A stretch of 64,000 bases of DNA from Gramella jeungdoensis (GCF_023805255.1 NZ_JAMSCK010000005.1:1-64000); one strand, 5' to 3'; numbered from the stretch's first letter, positions 7,214-16,602 are shown. Translations and numbers: made by a program. Notes: generated from the sequence alone by a model not told the origin.

Positions 7214-9127
7214 TTATTTATTTAGAGATCCTTCGATTATATCTTCAACCACTTCGGGATTTAATAAAGTTGATGTATCTCCCAGATCTGATGTATCATT
7301 GGAGGCAATTTTACGTAAGATTCTTCTCATAATCTTTCCGCTACGGGTCTTTGGCAAGCCAGCGACAAACTGAATCTTATCTGGTTTAGCTATAGGGCCG
7401 ATCTTATCAGAAATCTGCTGATTGATCTCTTTTCTTAAATTATCCTGATTACGGGATTCTCCTGCTTCTTTCAAAATAACAAATCCATAAAGAGCATTTC
7501 CTTTTACTTCATGAGGGAAGCCAACCACCGCCGATTCAGCCACAGCCGGGTGTTCATTTATAGCATCCTCAATCGGAGCCGTTCCAAGGTTGTGGCCAGA
7601 TACGATGATCACATCATCTACCCTACCGGTGATCCTGTAATAACCTACCTCATCCCTAAGAGCTCCGTCCCCGGTAAAGTACATATTTCTGAAGGCCGAA
7701 AAATAGGTGTCCCTGTATCTCTCGTGATTTCCCCAGATAGTTCGGGCCATAGAAGGCCAGGGGAATTTGATACATAACCTACCATCAACCTGATTCCCTT
7801 TGATCTCATCTCCATTTTCATCCATCAGCACAGGCTGTATCCCCGGAAATGGCAACGTTGCAAAGGTGGGTTTTGTTGGCGTCACAAAAGGTATAGGTGA
7901 AATCATGATTCCTCCTGTTTCGGTTTGCCACCAGGTATCTACGATCGGACTTTTACTTTTTCCAATATTATTGTCATACCAGTGCCAGGCTTCCTCATTG
8001 ATAGGTTCCCCTACCGTACCTAAAACCTTAATCGAGGTAAGGTCATAATTATCTACCAGGTCCACACTCTTCTTGGCCAAAGCCCTTATGGCTGTTGGAG
8101 CCGTATAGAACTGGTTCACCTTGTGTTTTTCAACTATTTCCCAAAATCTGCCAAAATCTGGATACGAAGGAACACCCTCGAACATAACGGTGGTAGCTCC
8201 ATTAAGTAATGGGCCGTAAATTATGTAGGAATGACCGGTAATCCAGCCAATATCGGCTGTACACCAGTAAACATCATCATTCTCATATTTGAAAATATTC
8301 TTGAAAGTATAAGCCGAATAAACCATATATCCGGCCGTAGTATGAAGCATACCTTTTGGTTTTCCGGTAGAACCTGAAGTATAAAGAATAAACAGAGGAT
8401 CTTCAGCATCCATAATCTCCGGAGAGCATACATCTGAAGCCTCTTCCATTAACGGTTCGAGCCATTTATCACGACCTTCCTTCATGTTAATCTCGGCACC
8501 CGTCCTTTTGGCAACAAGAACCGTTTTTACATCCGGGCAATCTTCAAGAGCCCTGTCTACAATTCCCTTTAGATCCAGAGTTTTTGCCCCTCTAAAAGAT
8601 CCATCTGAAGTTATCAGCATCTTACAATCGGCATCCAGCGTTCTTGTGGCCAATGCTGAAGAGGAAAATCCTGCGAATACGACAGAGTGGATAGCACCTA
8701 TCCTTGCACAGGCAAGAACGGCATAGGCAAGTTCGGGTATCATAGGCAGGTAGATACACACCCTATCCCCTTTTTCTATTCCATTTTCCTTTAAAACATT
8801 GGCAAACTTGTTAACCTTCTTATGTAACTCGTTATAAGTCAAATGCAATGCTTTATCTCCCGGTTCATTGGGTTCCCAGATAATAGCGGTTTTATCTCCA
8901 TTGGTAAGCAAATGCCTGTCAATACAGTTTTCGGTAATATTAAGTTTTGCATTTTCAAACCATTTCACTTCCGGTTTCGAAAAATCCCAACTAAGTACAT
9001 TATCCCATTTTTTTCTCCAAACAAAATGCTCCTCGGCTACTTCCTGCCAGAAATTTTCCGGCTCCCTTACAGATTTCCTATATACCTGGAAATATTCTTC
9101 AAGATTTTTAATGTGATAATTACTCAT
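7214..9127 (-). CDS. acs: Acetate--CoA ligase (AMP-forming acetyl-CoA synthetase)
   Basis: This 637-residue adenylate-forming enzyme converts acetate, ATP and CoA to acetyl-CoA through acetyl-AMP. The core motifs are present: the P-loop-like YTSGSTGKPKG (about residue 250), VDTWWQTETGG, YFTGDGALRDE with GRVDDVI, and the C-terminal catalytic lysine in KTRSGKIMRR (about residue 604), which is commonly acetylated to switch off the enzyme. Length is typical (about 630-660). It is cytoplasmic and transcribed alone, with about 215 AT-rich bases upstream. The neighbouring CBS/DUF294-exonuclease pair fits a conserved acetate-metabolism neighbourhood, although no acetate symporter is seen in the window. 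Confidence 0.96.
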   Translation of the reverse strand: MSNYHIKNLEEYFQVYRKSVREPENFWQEVAEEHFVWRKKWDNVLSWDFSKPEVKWFENAKLNITENCIDRHLLTNGDKTAIIWEPNEPGDKALHLTYNELHKKVNKFANVLKENGIEKGDRVCIYLPMIPELAYAVLACARIGAIHSVVFAGFSSSALATRTLDADCKMLITSDGSFRGAKTLDLKGIVDRALEDCPDVKTVLVAKRTGAEINMKEGRDKWLEPLMEEASDVCSPEIMDAEDPLFILYTSGSTGKPKGMLHTTAGYMVYSAYTFKNIFKYENDDVYWCTADIGWITGHSYIIYGPLLNGATTVMFEGVPSYPDFGRFWEIVEKHKVNQFYTAPTAIRALAKKSVDLVDNYDLTSIKVLGTVGEPINEEAWHWYDNNIGKSKSPIVDTWWQTETGGIMISPIPFVTPTKPTFATLPFPGIQPVLMDENGDEIKGNQVDGRLCIKFPWPSMARTIWGNHERYRDTYFSAFRNMYFTGDGALRDEVGYYRITGRVDDVIIVSGHNLGTAPIEDAINEHPAVAESAVVGFPHEVKGNALYGFVILKEAGESRNQDNLRKEINQQISDKIGPIAKPDKIQFVAGLPKTRSGKIMRRILRKIASNDTSDLGDTSTLLNPEVVEDIIEGSLNK

Positions 9128-9287
9128 AATTTATATTAGATTGAGGTGGTTAAATTGGTTAATACTCTAATTCTTTACAATGTATAAAATTGTTTGATAT
9201 CAGCCTTTAAATTTTACCTTCTATTAATTTTTTACATAAGATAAGGTTAAATATATAAATTTTCATATAAGCTATTTAAAGTCGGAA

Positions 9288-9322
9288 TAAAAAAAGCCGG
9301 AATGATAATCAGCCCGGCTTTC
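9288..9322 (-). terminator. Terminator after purC
   Basis: On the minus strand the stem aaagccgg (9314-9321) pairs with ccggcttt (9293-9300) across a 13-base loop and is followed by a run of T. It lies about 20 bases after the purC stop. Confidence 0.85.
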
Positions 9323-9342
9323 AAGTATTAAGCGTATGTGTT

Positions 9343-10290
9343 TTAACTCAGATAAGTAACCACATTGTTTTCAATACGATCTTCAATATTGGAAACATCG
9401 GCCTTTACAAATTTCTCTCCTGTGATATTCTCGTAAAGCTCAATATATCTCTCGGAAACTGATTCGATATACTCATCACTCATTTCAGGCAACTGCTGCC
9501 CCTCTTTTCCCTGGAAACCATTAGAAATCAGCCATTGCCTGACGAATTCCTTTGAAAGCTGTTTCTGGGCTTCTCCTTTTTCCTGCCTCTCTTCATAGCC
9601 TTTTTTATAAAAATACCTTGAAGAATCAGGGGTATGGATCTCATCAATCAAAACTATCTTTCCATCTGAAGTTTTTCCAAATTCATATTTAGTATCAACA
9701 AGAATAAGATCCTGCTTAGCGGCAATTTCGGTCCCTCTTTCAAAAAGTTTACGGGTGTAATCTTCAAGTTTCACATAATCCCCTTCAGAAACAATTCCTC
9801 TTTTAATTATCTCTTCCCGGGATATATCTTCGTCATGATCACCTTGTTCAGCCTTGGTAGCCGGAGTTATGATAGGTTCAGGAAACTTATCATTTTCCTT
9901 CATTCCTTCAGGCATGCTCACTCCACATAATTCTCTTTTCCCTGCCTTATATTCCCTGGCGGCATGTCCGGACAGATATCCCCTGATCACCATTTCCACT
10001 TTGAAAGGTTCACATTTGTAACCTACAGCCACGTTAGGATCAGGAGTTGCTTCCAACCAGTTCGGTACTATATCGCTGGTCTTTTCCATCATTTTAGTGG
10101 CGATCTGATTCAGGATCTGTCCCTTATAAGGTATTCCTTTTGGCATGACAACATCAAATGCTGATAGCCTGTCTGTCGCGATCATTACCAGCTTATCATT
10201 TTCAAGAGTATAGACGTCCCGTACCTTACCTTTATAAACCGACTTCTGGCCGGGGAAATTGAAATCTGTTTTAATAATTGTATTACTCAT
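9343..10290 (-). CDS. purC: Phosphoribosylaminoimidazole-succinocarboxamide synthase
   Basis: This 315-residue SAICAR synthetase performs the eighth step of de novo purine synthesis, joining aspartate to CAIR with ATP. Recognisable segments are YKGKVRDVY near residue 19, the [23 protein letters not shown] block, [14 protein letters not shown], and [11 protein letters not shown] with [14 protein letters not shown] near residues 194-225. The length is that of the longer, eukaryote-like form common in Bacteroidetes. It is cytoplasmic. It follows phoH by only 24 bases on the same strand and is probably co-transcribed with it. A terminator at 9288-9322 ends the unit. Confidence 0.96.
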   Translation of the reverse strand: MSNTIIKTDFNFPGQKSVYKGKVRDVYTLENDKLVMIATDRLSAFDVVMPKGIPYKGQILNQIATKMMEKTSDIVPNWLEATPDPNVAVGYKCEPFKVEMVIRGYLSGHAAREYKAGKRELCGVSMPEGMKENDKFPEPIITPATKAEQGDHDEDISREEIIKRGIVSEGDYVKLEDYTRKLFERGTEIAAKQDLILVDTKYEFGKTSDGKIVLIDEIHTPDSSRYFYKKGYEERQEKGEAQKQLSKEFVRQWLISNGFQGKEGQQLPEMSDEYIESVSERYIELYENITGEKFVKADVSNIEDRIENNVVTYLS

Positions 10291-10314
10291 AAAGAGTGAA
10301 AACTTTAATTTTTG

Positions 10315-11268
10315 TTATTCGTTATGTTCAATGGTCTTGTATGCTGCGATGATCTTCTTAACAAGGCGGTGACGTATCACATCCTTATCGTCCAGGTAAA
10401 CCATACCAACACCTTTAACATCCTTTAAGATAAGGAGAGCTTCTTTTAATCCTGAGATCACCCTTCTTGGAAGGTCAATCTGACCCGGATCACCCGTAAT
10501 GATAAACTTCGCATTCTTCCCCATACGCGTAAGGAACATCTTCATCTGGGCATGTGTAGTATTCTGAGCTTCATCCAGAATAACAAATGCGTTATCCAGG
10601 GTTCTACCACGCATAAAAGCCAGCGGTGCGATCTGGATCACCCCTTTCTCAATAAAAATCTCGAGTTTTTCGTGTGGGATCATATCTCTTAATGCATCAT
10701 ATAATGGCTGCATGTATGGATCCAGTTTTTCCTTAAGGTCGCCTGGTAAAAACCCAAGGTTCTCCCCTGCTTCAACAGCAGGCCTGGTAAGAATGATTCT
10801 CTTCACCTGCTTCTCTTTTAAGGCTTTAACCGCCAGAGCCACACCTGTATAGGTTTTTCCCGTTCCGGCAGGCCCAATGGCAAATACCAGGTCATTCTTT
10901 TTAGAGAGCTCCACCAGTCTGCGCTGATTAGCGGTCTGAGCCTTGACAACCTTCCCACTAACCCCATGAACAATGGTCTCTCCACTCTCTTTTGAAGTCT
11001 CGTAATCTTCTTCACTCTCGCTGGTTAGAACCCTCTCTATGGTATTCTCATCCAGTTTATTGTATTTTCCAAAATGATCCATGAGCATAGTGAAACGCCG
11101 GTCAAACTCTTCCAGCATCTCTTCGTCCCCAAACACACGTATCTTACTGCCTCGAGCAACAATTTTCAGTTTTGGAAAATACTTTTTTAAAAGTTCAATG
11201 TGTTCATTTTGTTGCCCGAAAAATTCACGTGGGCTAATCTCTGAGAGTTCAATAAGAAGTTCGTTCAA
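10315..11268 (-). CDS. phoH: PhoH family ATPase
   Basis: This 317-residue PhoH protein has an N-terminal alpha/beta (KH-like) region of about 110 residues and a C-terminal ATPase domain. Walker A is AIGPAGTGKTYTG (near residue 131) and Walker B FVILDEAQN (near residue 227), followed by FLTRMGKNAKFIITGDPGQIDLP, a family hallmark. PhoH proteins are predicted cytoplasmic RNA-associated ATPases. The start codon is TTG, the only candidate that keeps the conserved N-terminus. The minus-strand sequence just before it (tatagcttttg) resembles a -7 box. It is followed closely by purC and is probably the first gene of a two-gene operon. Confidence 0.93.
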   Translation of the reverse strand: MNELLIELSEISPREFFGQQNEHIELLKKYFPKLKIVARGSKIRVFGDEEMLEEFDRRFTMLMDHFGKYNKLDENTIERVLTSESEEDYETSKESGETIVHGVSGKVVKAQTANQRRLVELSKKNDLVFAIGPAGTGKTYTGVALAVKALKEKQVKRIILTRPAVEAGENLGFLPGDLKEKLDPYMQPLYDALRDMIPHEKLEIFIEKGVIQIAPLAFMRGRTLDNAFVILDEAQNTTHAQMKMFLTRMGKNAKFIITGDPGQIDLPRRVISGLKEALLILKDVKGVGMVYLDDKDVIRHRLVKKIIAAYKTIEHNE

Positions 11269-11478
11269 AAGCTATATTTTTTTGGTTGAAGCATTACAGG
11301 TTTTTTTCAGGAAATTTTAATTTGTCCTTCGTTTTCAATATCCTAATTTTGGATCAGTTTTCTGGTATTTTTTACCTTTTAAGCTAAGCGAATCACTAAA
11401 AATAAAATTATATTCGCCTTCTATACAAACTTAAGGAAAATAACCAGTCTCAGATTAAAAAAATATTAACAATCGCCT

Positions 11479-12312
11479 ATGGCAATCATTACTTTAACAA
11501 CCGATTTCGGGGAAAAGGATTATTTCGCTGGCGCGGTTAAAGGGGCTATTTATAGCGAACTTAATGATATACGGATTGTTGATATTTCACATTCGGTCTC
11601 TCCATTTCATATAAGTGAGGCAGCCTATATTATTAAAAACGCCTATAAAAGTTTTCCGAAAGGTAGTATTCATATTATAGGAATCGATTCTGAACTTACA
11701 CCAGAGAACAAACACCTGGCCGTGAAACTGGATGAGCATTATTTTATCTGTGCCAACAACGGAATACTCTCCCTTTTAGCTTCTGAAATTAAGCCGGAAA
11801 AAATCGTGGAGATAAATATCCATGATAAGATACAGACGAATTTTCCTGTCCTGGATGTTTTTGTGAAAGTGGCCTGCCACCTGGCGCGCGGAGGGACTCT
11901 TGAAGTAATAGGTAAGAGCGTTAGTGCAATCAAATATCTCAAGCAGTTTGAGCCAATTATCAATTCTGAAAAAAATCAGATCCTGGGGCATGTGATCTAC
12001 ATCGACAACTACGGAAACGTGATCACGAATATTTCCCGAAAGTTGTTTGAAAATGTTGGTAAAGGAAGGGACTTTACCATCAGGGCCCGAAGGGTCAATT
12101 TTTCTGAAGTCCATGAGACTTACAGCCATGCTATCAACTTTAATGTAGAGAAAGAAAAGAGAAAAGAAGAAGATGGTAAAAAACTCGCGGTCTTCAATTC
12201 TGCCGGATATATTGAACTTGCCATTTATAAAAGTAATCCAAGTACCGTAGGTAGTGCCTCAACTCTTTTTGGGTTAGAGTACCTGGATTCTGTCACCATA
12301 AATTTTGAATAG
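11479..12312 (+). CDS. SAM hydroxide adenosyltransferase (DUF62 family)
   Basis: This 277-residue protein belongs to the family that includes SAM hydrolases and the chlorinase/fluorinase enzymes. Bacterial members without the halogenase insertion hydrolyse S-adenosylmethionine to adenosine and methionine. The N-terminus LTTDFGEKDYFAGAVKG, the VDISHSVSPF block and the YIDNYGNVITNI segment (near 171-182) are family features. It is cytoplasmic. Its stop codon is immediately followed by the ATG of the monooxygenase gene, with no gap, so the two are coupled. The unit continues toward gldF and gldG. Physiological role is unknown. Confidence 0.9.
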   Translation: MAIITLTTDFGEKDYFAGAVKGAIYSELNDIRIVDISHSVSPFHISEAAYIIKNAYKSFPKGSIHIIGIDSELTPENKHLAVKLDEHYFICANNGILSLLASEIKPEKIVEINIHDKIQTNFPVLDVFVKVACHLARGGTLEVIGKSVSAIKYLKQFEPIINSEKNQILGHVIYIDNYGNVITNISRKLFENVGKGRDFTIRARRVNFSEVHETYSHAINFNVEKEKRKEEDGKKLAVFNSAGYIELAIYKSNPSTVGSASTLFGLEYLDSVTINFE

Positions 12313-12609
12313 ATGTTGGTACGTATAGTGAAAATGGGATTCAAGGAAGATAAGATCGATGAGTTTCTCGCAAACTTTGAAGAAAATAAAACAAAAATAA
12401 GAGGCTTTGAAGGCTGTCAGTTTTTAGAGCTTTACCGGGATAAAGACAATACAAACCGGTTTTTCACGTATAGTTACTGGAAAGATGAAGAATCCCTGGA
12501 GAATTACCGGCATTCTGAACTCTTTAAAAATGTATGGGCTCAAACTAAAATTCTATTTAATGAGAAGCCTGAAGCCTGGAGCGTGGATAAAGTTGTTAGG
12601 CTTGAGTAA
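12313..12609 (+). CDS. Antibiotic biosynthesis monooxygenase (ABM) domain protein
   Basis: This 98-residue single-domain protein has the ABM ferredoxin-like fold found in YgiN/quinol monooxygenases. The family features seen are VRIVKMGFKEDKIDEFLANF, the central GFEGCQFLELYRD strand pair, and FTYSYWKDEESLENYRHSELF ending in a W. It is cytoplasmic and cofactor-free in the characterised relatives. The start ATG directly abuts the stop of the SAM hydrolase gene. It is followed by 185 bases dominated by heptamer repeats before gldF. Substrate is not predictable. Confidence 0.85.
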   Translation: MLVRIVKMGFKEDKIDEFLANFEENKTKIRGFEGCQFLELYRDKDNTNRFFTYSYWKDEESLENYRHSELFKNVWAQTKILFNEKPEAWSVDKVVRLE

Positions 12610-12691
12610 TGAAAAGCGAGAAGTGAAAAGTGAAAAACAGATTTCTCCCGTTGGTCGAATTAACTCAAAAAAAAACGAACAACACACAACA

Positions 12692-12789
12692 GACAACTGA
12701 CAACAGACAACAGACAACTGACAACTGACAACCGATAATTGATAATTGATAATTGATAATTGATAATTGATAATTGATAATTGATAATT
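12692..12789. repeat. Heptanucleotide tandem repeat array upstream of gldF
   Basis: Fourteen head-to-tail 7-base units: six gacaacN units (12692-12733) followed by eight perfect gataatt units (12734-12789). More degenerate heptamers precede it from about 12678. The array stops 6 bases before the gldF ATG. Because the unit length is 7, each gained or lost copy shifts spacing by 7 bases. Short tandem heptamers of this kind are known from cyanobacterial genomes as STRR sequences. Confidence 0.9.
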
Positions 12790-12795
12790 GAAGGT

Positions 12796-13533
12796 ATGCT
12801 CGCAATACTGAATAAAGAAATACAATCATTTTTTTCTTCCCTTACCGGGTATCTGGTAATCGGGCTTTTTCTGGTTGCCTGCGGACTTTTTCTTTTTGTT
12901 TTCAGTGGCAGTTATAATATCCTGGATAGTGGTTTCGCCGACCTTAAAGCCTTCTTCGATCTGGCTCCATGGATATTTATCTTTTTGATTCCAGCTATCA
13001 GCATGAAGACCTTTGCCGATGAGAAGCGAATGGGTACTTTGGAAATCCTGCTTACAAAACCCATTAGCTTAAAGAAACTGATCGTCGGGAAGTACCTTGG
13101 AGTATTTCTTCTTGTAATTTTGGCTATCGTCCCTACTCTTTTATATGTGCTAACTATAAGTGAACTGGGGCGGCCTCAAGGAAATTTTGATGTTGGTGCC
13201 ACACTAGGATCCTACCTGGGACTGCTTTTTCTTGGAGGCTGTTACGCTTCAATTGGGATATTTGCATCCAGCCTGTCTTCCAACCAGATAATCTCTTTTT
13301 TGTCAGGAGTTTTTCTTTGCTTTATCTGCTATTTCGCATTCGAAGGATTGAGTGAAACTGGTCTCTTTGGAGTTTCCAGTTATTTTCTGGAATCTTTCGG
13401 CATTAGTTTCCATTATCAGAGCATTAGTCGGGGAGTAATAGATACCAGGGATATCATCTATTTTCTCAGTTTGATATTTCTTTTCCTTAAACTAACTGAG
13501 ATCAATCTTTCAGCAACAAAAAACCGGAGATAG
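12796..13533 (+). CDS. gldF: Gliding motility ABC transporter permease GldF
   Basis: This 245-residue inner-membrane protein is GldF, the permease of the GldA-GldF-GldG ABC transporter linked to flavobacterial gliding. It has about six hydrophobic segments (first near residues 15-40), the DEKRMGTLEILLTKPIS stretch typical of ABC-2 permeases, and the short loop after each helix expected for this family. I chose the ATG at 12796. An in-frame TTG at 12781 lies within the repeat and is less likely. A GAAGG sequence sits just before the ATG. The stop overlaps the GTG start of gldG by one base. The heptamer array directly upstream could alter its expression. GldA is not in the window. Confidence 0.93.
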   Translation: MLAILNKEIQSFFSSLTGYLVIGLFLVACGLFLFVFSGSYNILDSGFADLKAFFDLAPWIFIFLIPAISMKTFADEKRMGTLEILLTKPISLKKLIVGKYLGVFLLVILAIVPTLLYVLTISELGRPQGNFDVGATLGSYLGLLFLGGCYASIGIFASSLSSNQIISFLSGVFLCFICYFAFEGLSETGLFGVSSYFLESFGISFHYQSISRGVIDTRDIIYFLSLIFLFLKLTEINLSATKNRR

Positions 13534-15203
13534 TGAGGCAGTCGAATAAAATAAGATCATTACTTATTCTAATTGCTATTCTGATCGCGGTGAATTTTGT
13601 GGCTTCAGAATTTTTCCTGCGTATTGACCTTACCCAGGATAAACGTTACAGCCTCTCCCCTGCCGCCAGGGAAATTGTTTCAGATGTAGACCAGCCCATT
13701 GTATTTGATGTTTTTCTGGAAGGAAGTTTTCCATCAGAGTTCAGAAGGTTACGAAATGAAACAAGACAGATGCTGGAAGAGTTTTCGGCATATAACAGGA
13801 ATATTAAATTCAACTTTATCGATCCCCTTTCCGAAGGTGATGATGCCAACGCTATTGCCGAAGAGTTCTATAAATTAGGAATGGAACCCGCCCGGTTGAA
13901 TGTTCGGGAAAACGGAAAGATGAGCGAGAGTATTATTTTCCCCTGGGCGATTGCCAATTATGGAAAGAAAACGGTAAAGATTCGTCTTTTAAAGAACCAG
14001 ATAGGTGCTACAGATGAACAACGCGTCACTGCATCTGTCCAGCAGCTTGAATACGCGCTGGCAAACGGGTTAAGCAAACTCATCTATCCCAGAGAGAAGA
14101 AGATAGCTGTAATGCGCGGAAATGGGGAATTGCCCGATGCCAGGATTGCCGATTTTATAAAGACCATCCAGGAATATTATTTCATGGCTCCTTTTACCCT
14201 GGACTCCGTAGCCTCAAATCCCCAGAAAACCCTGACAGACCTTAAGGAATATGATCTTGTTATCGATCCAAAACCAACCCAGGCATTCACTGAGAACGAG
14301 AAATATGTACTGGACCAATATCTAATGAATGGTGGAAAAATGCTCTGGCTGGCCGAAGTTACCAATATGGAGACCGATAGCCTTTTCAACGAAAGAGGTT
14401 CGGCCATTGCCCTTCCACGGGATCTTAACCTGGGGGATTATTTCTTCTCTTACGGGGTTCGGATCAATCCATCCATTGTAAACGATCTTTATTCGGCTCC
14501 CATCATTCTGGCCAGTGGTTCCGGAAACAACACAAGGTTCAATCCGTTTCCATGGTTCTATAGTCCCCTAACAAGCTCCCCAAATGATCATCCCATCATT
14601 AATAATATCGAGGCGGTTAAATTTGAATATGCAAACCCCATAGATACCCTGGCTAACAATGTTCAGAAAACCATCCTCCTTAGTAGTTCTCCTCGCAGTA
14701 AACTGGAAGGAGTTCCTGCAGAGATCAATCTGAATATAGTAAATGAAAAACCGGATCTAAGTACTTACACTGGGGGCGAACAACCTCTGGCAGTGCTTCT
14801 TGAAGGCAGATTCAAATCGGTTTATAAAAATCGTATCAAACCATTTGAGTTAGAAAATTCTATGGAGGAAAGCGAACCCACAAAAATGCTGGTGATCTCG
14901 GATGGAGATGTGATTAAAAATGATCTTCAGGGAGGGCAGCCACTCGAACTCGGATTCCAGAGATATACCGGTAACACCTACGGGAATAAGGAATTTCTTC
15001 TCAACGCGGTAAACTACCTCCTGGATGATACCGGGCTTATCAATATTCGCTCCAAGGACATTAGTCTTGCCTTTCTCGATAAGGAAAGAGTAGAAGCCCA
15101 GAGAGAAAAATGGCAACTCATCAATCTTGCAGGTCCCCTGCTGGTTTTATTGATTTTCGGAATTGCTTTCAGGTACTACCGAAAACATAAATATGTAAGA
15201 TAA
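13533..15203 (+). CDS. gldG: Gliding motility ABC transporter component GldG
   Basis: This 556-residue protein is GldG, the large subunit partner of GldF. It has one N-terminal membrane segment (residues 9-27), a long periplasmic part with the DUF4350/GATase-like fold (ILFVS-type strands such as KIAVMRGNGELPDA and MLWLAEV), and one C-terminal membrane segment (about 530-547) followed by the basic tail RYYRKHKYVR. It starts with GTG, overlapping the gldF stop by one base, which indicates translational coupling. Length agrees with known GldG proteins. No terminator is obvious after it, and dnaN follows after about 200 bases. Confidence 0.93.
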   Translation: MRQSNKIRSLLILIAILIAVNFVASEFFLRIDLTQDKRYSLSPAAREIVSDVDQPIVFDVFLEGSFPSEFRRLRNETRQMLEEFSAYNRNIKFNFIDPLSEGDDANAIAEEFYKLGMEPARLNVRENGKMSESIIFPWAIANYGKKTVKIRLLKNQIGATDEQRVTASVQQLEYALANGLSKLIYPREKKIAVMRGNGELPDARIADFIKTIQEYYFMAPFTLDSVASNPQKTLTDLKEYDLVIDPKPTQAFTENEKYVLDQYLMNGGKMLWLAEVTNMETDSLFNERGSAIALPRDLNLGDYFFSYGVRINPSIVNDLYSAPIILASGSGNNTRFNPFPWFYSPLTSSPNDHPIINNIEAVKFEYANPIDTLANNVQKTILLSSSPRSKLEGVPAEINLNIVNEKPDLSTYTGGEQPLAVLLEGRFKSVYKNRIKPFELENSMEESEPTKMLVISDGDVIKNDLQGGQPLELGFQRYTGNTYGNKEFLLNAVNYLLDDTGLINIRSKDISLAFLDKERVEAQREKWQLINLAGPLLVLLIFGIAFRYYRKHKYVR

Positions 15204-15366
15204 AGGCTGAGAAAAGCCTGCTCATCCTATTAACGAATACATATTAACAATTTTAGATAAGCCACATTTTTTAAATCGCTGTATTCCTGAGTTTTAACTC
15301 ATTTTGATTCTATAAGTCTGTTAATAAAAACTCCTGTAACAGCCGGTAATTTTTGACTTATTAAAA

Positions 15367-15374
15367 TATATTTG
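15367..15374 (+). promoter_or_regulatory. -7 promoter box upstream of dnaN
   Basis: tatatttg matches TAnnTTTG perfectly and lies 31 bases before the dnaN ATG, giving a short leader. The -33 element is weak, so this rests on the -7 box alone. Confidence 0.45.
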
Positions 15375-15405
15375 TAATTGATTCAAAATAAATCAACAAA
15401 AGCCG

Positions 15406-16524
15406 ATGAAATTTATTGTATCCAGCAATTATCTGCTGAAACAGCTACAAATACTTGGAGGGGTAATAAACAGTTCAAACACCTTACCTATTTTAGACAA
15501 TTTTCTATTTGACCTTAAGAACGATGAACTAACGGTATCAGCTTCAGATCTTGAAACTACCATGTCTGCAAAGCTCAAGGTGGAGTCAGATTCTGAAGGA
15601 AAGATCGCCGTACCCGCCAAATTGTTACTAGATACCTTAAAAACATTCCCTGAGCAACCACTTACATTTGTGGTTGAGGATAATAACACTATAGAATTGA
15701 GTTCCAATCACGGTAAATATGCACTTGCCTATGCCGATGGTGAGGAATTTCCGAACCCTGTGGAACTTGAAGACCCAAGTAGCACTGTAGTAGAGGCTGA
15801 TGTTCTGGCCAATGCGATCGCCAAAACCATCTTCGCTTCAGGAAATGATGATCTAAGGCCGGTTATGAGTGGTGTTTTCTTCCAATTCAAGGAAGATGGT
15901 CTCACTTTCGTAGCTACCGATGCTCATAAACTTGTAAAATATTCAAGAGAGGACATTTCCGCAAATCAGGCTGCAGAATTCATTATGCCTAAAAAGCCTT
16001 TGAACCTTCTTAAGGGTATCCTGGCCGGAAGCGAATCTGAAGTGAAAATCGAGTACAACGATTCGAATGCTAAATTCACTTTTGACGACACAGAACTTAT
16101 CTGTAGACTTATCGACGGAAAGTACCCTAACTATGAAGCGGTGATCCCAAAGGAAAACCCGAATAAATTGACTATTGAGAGAAACCAGTTCCTTAGCTCG
16201 GTAAGAAGGGTTTCTATTTTCTCGAATAAAACGACACACCAGGTAAGACTTAAGATCGCTGGAGCTGAGTTGAATATTTCTGCAGAAGATGTGGACTACA
16301 GCAACAAGGCTGAAGAGCGTTTAACCTGTTCCTACCAGGGTGATGATATGCAGATAGGTTTCAATTCAAGATTCCTTATCGAAATGCTAGGAAACCTGAC
16401 TTCAGATGATGTAATGCTGGAAATGAGCCTGCCTAACAGGGCCGGAATTCTTACGCCGGTGGACGGGCTGGATCAGGGTGAAAAGATCACCATGCTTGTG
16501 ATGCCTGTAATGCTAAATAATTAG
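15406..16524 (+). CDS. dnaN: DNA polymerase III beta subunit (sliding clamp)
   Basis: This 372-residue protein is the replication clamp, a ring-forming dimer with three structurally similar domains per chain that tethers polymerase III to DNA. The N-terminal MKFIVSSNYLLKQLQ, the ASDLETTMSA segment, FVATDAHKLVKYS near the middle, LICRLIDGKYPNYEAVIP, and the C-terminal MLVMPVM tail that forms the protein-binding pocket are all clear. Length is normal. It is cytoplasmic. It is not beside dnaA or gyrB here, so this is not evidence for the origin. In flavobacteria dnaN commonly sits next to gldG, as here. A strong terminator follows. Confidence 0.97.
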   Translation: MKFIVSSNYLLKQLQILGGVINSSNTLPILDNFLFDLKNDELTVSASDLETTMSAKLKVESDSEGKIAVPAKLLLDTLKTFPEQPLTFVVEDNNTIELSSNHGKYALAYADGEEFPNPVELEDPSSTVVEADVLANAIAKTIFASGNDDLRPVMSGVFFQFKEDGLTFVATDAHKLVKYSREDISANQAAEFIMPKKPLNLLKGILAGSESEVKIEYNDSNAKFTFDDTELICRLIDGKYPNYEAVIPKENPNKLTIERNQFLSSVRRVSIFSNKTTHQVRLKIAGAELNISAEDVDYSNKAEERLTCSYQGDDMQIGFNSRFLIEMLGNLTSDDVMLEMSLPNRAGILTPVDGLDQGEKITMLVMPVMLNN

Positions 16525-16566
16525 CAGGCAGTTTACAGCTGAAAAAAATATAATTTTTCTAAAAAT

Positions 16567-16602
16567 AAAAAAGCCCGTTCATTAATTTGAACGGGCTTTT
16601 TT
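16567..16602. terminator. Bidirectional terminator between dnaN and DUF4870 gene
   Basis: A long perfect stem (aagcccgttc, 16571-16580, with gaacgggctt, 16589-16598) is flanked by A-rich DNA on the left and T-rich DNA on the right. It can stop both convergent transcripts. Confidence 0.9.

Noticed and set aside
12678-12790. Resemblance to a CRISPR array
   Set aside because: Units are 7 bases with no unique spacers and there are no cas genes, so it is a short tandem repeat.
12553-12825. Minus-strand frame with repeated NYQLSII residues
   Set aside because: The amino-acid repeat is just the translation of the 7-base tandem array and not a protein.
15204-15405. Possible replication origin near dnaN
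   Set aside because: dnaA, gyrB and clustered DnaA boxes are not seen. dnaN alone is not evidence of oriC.
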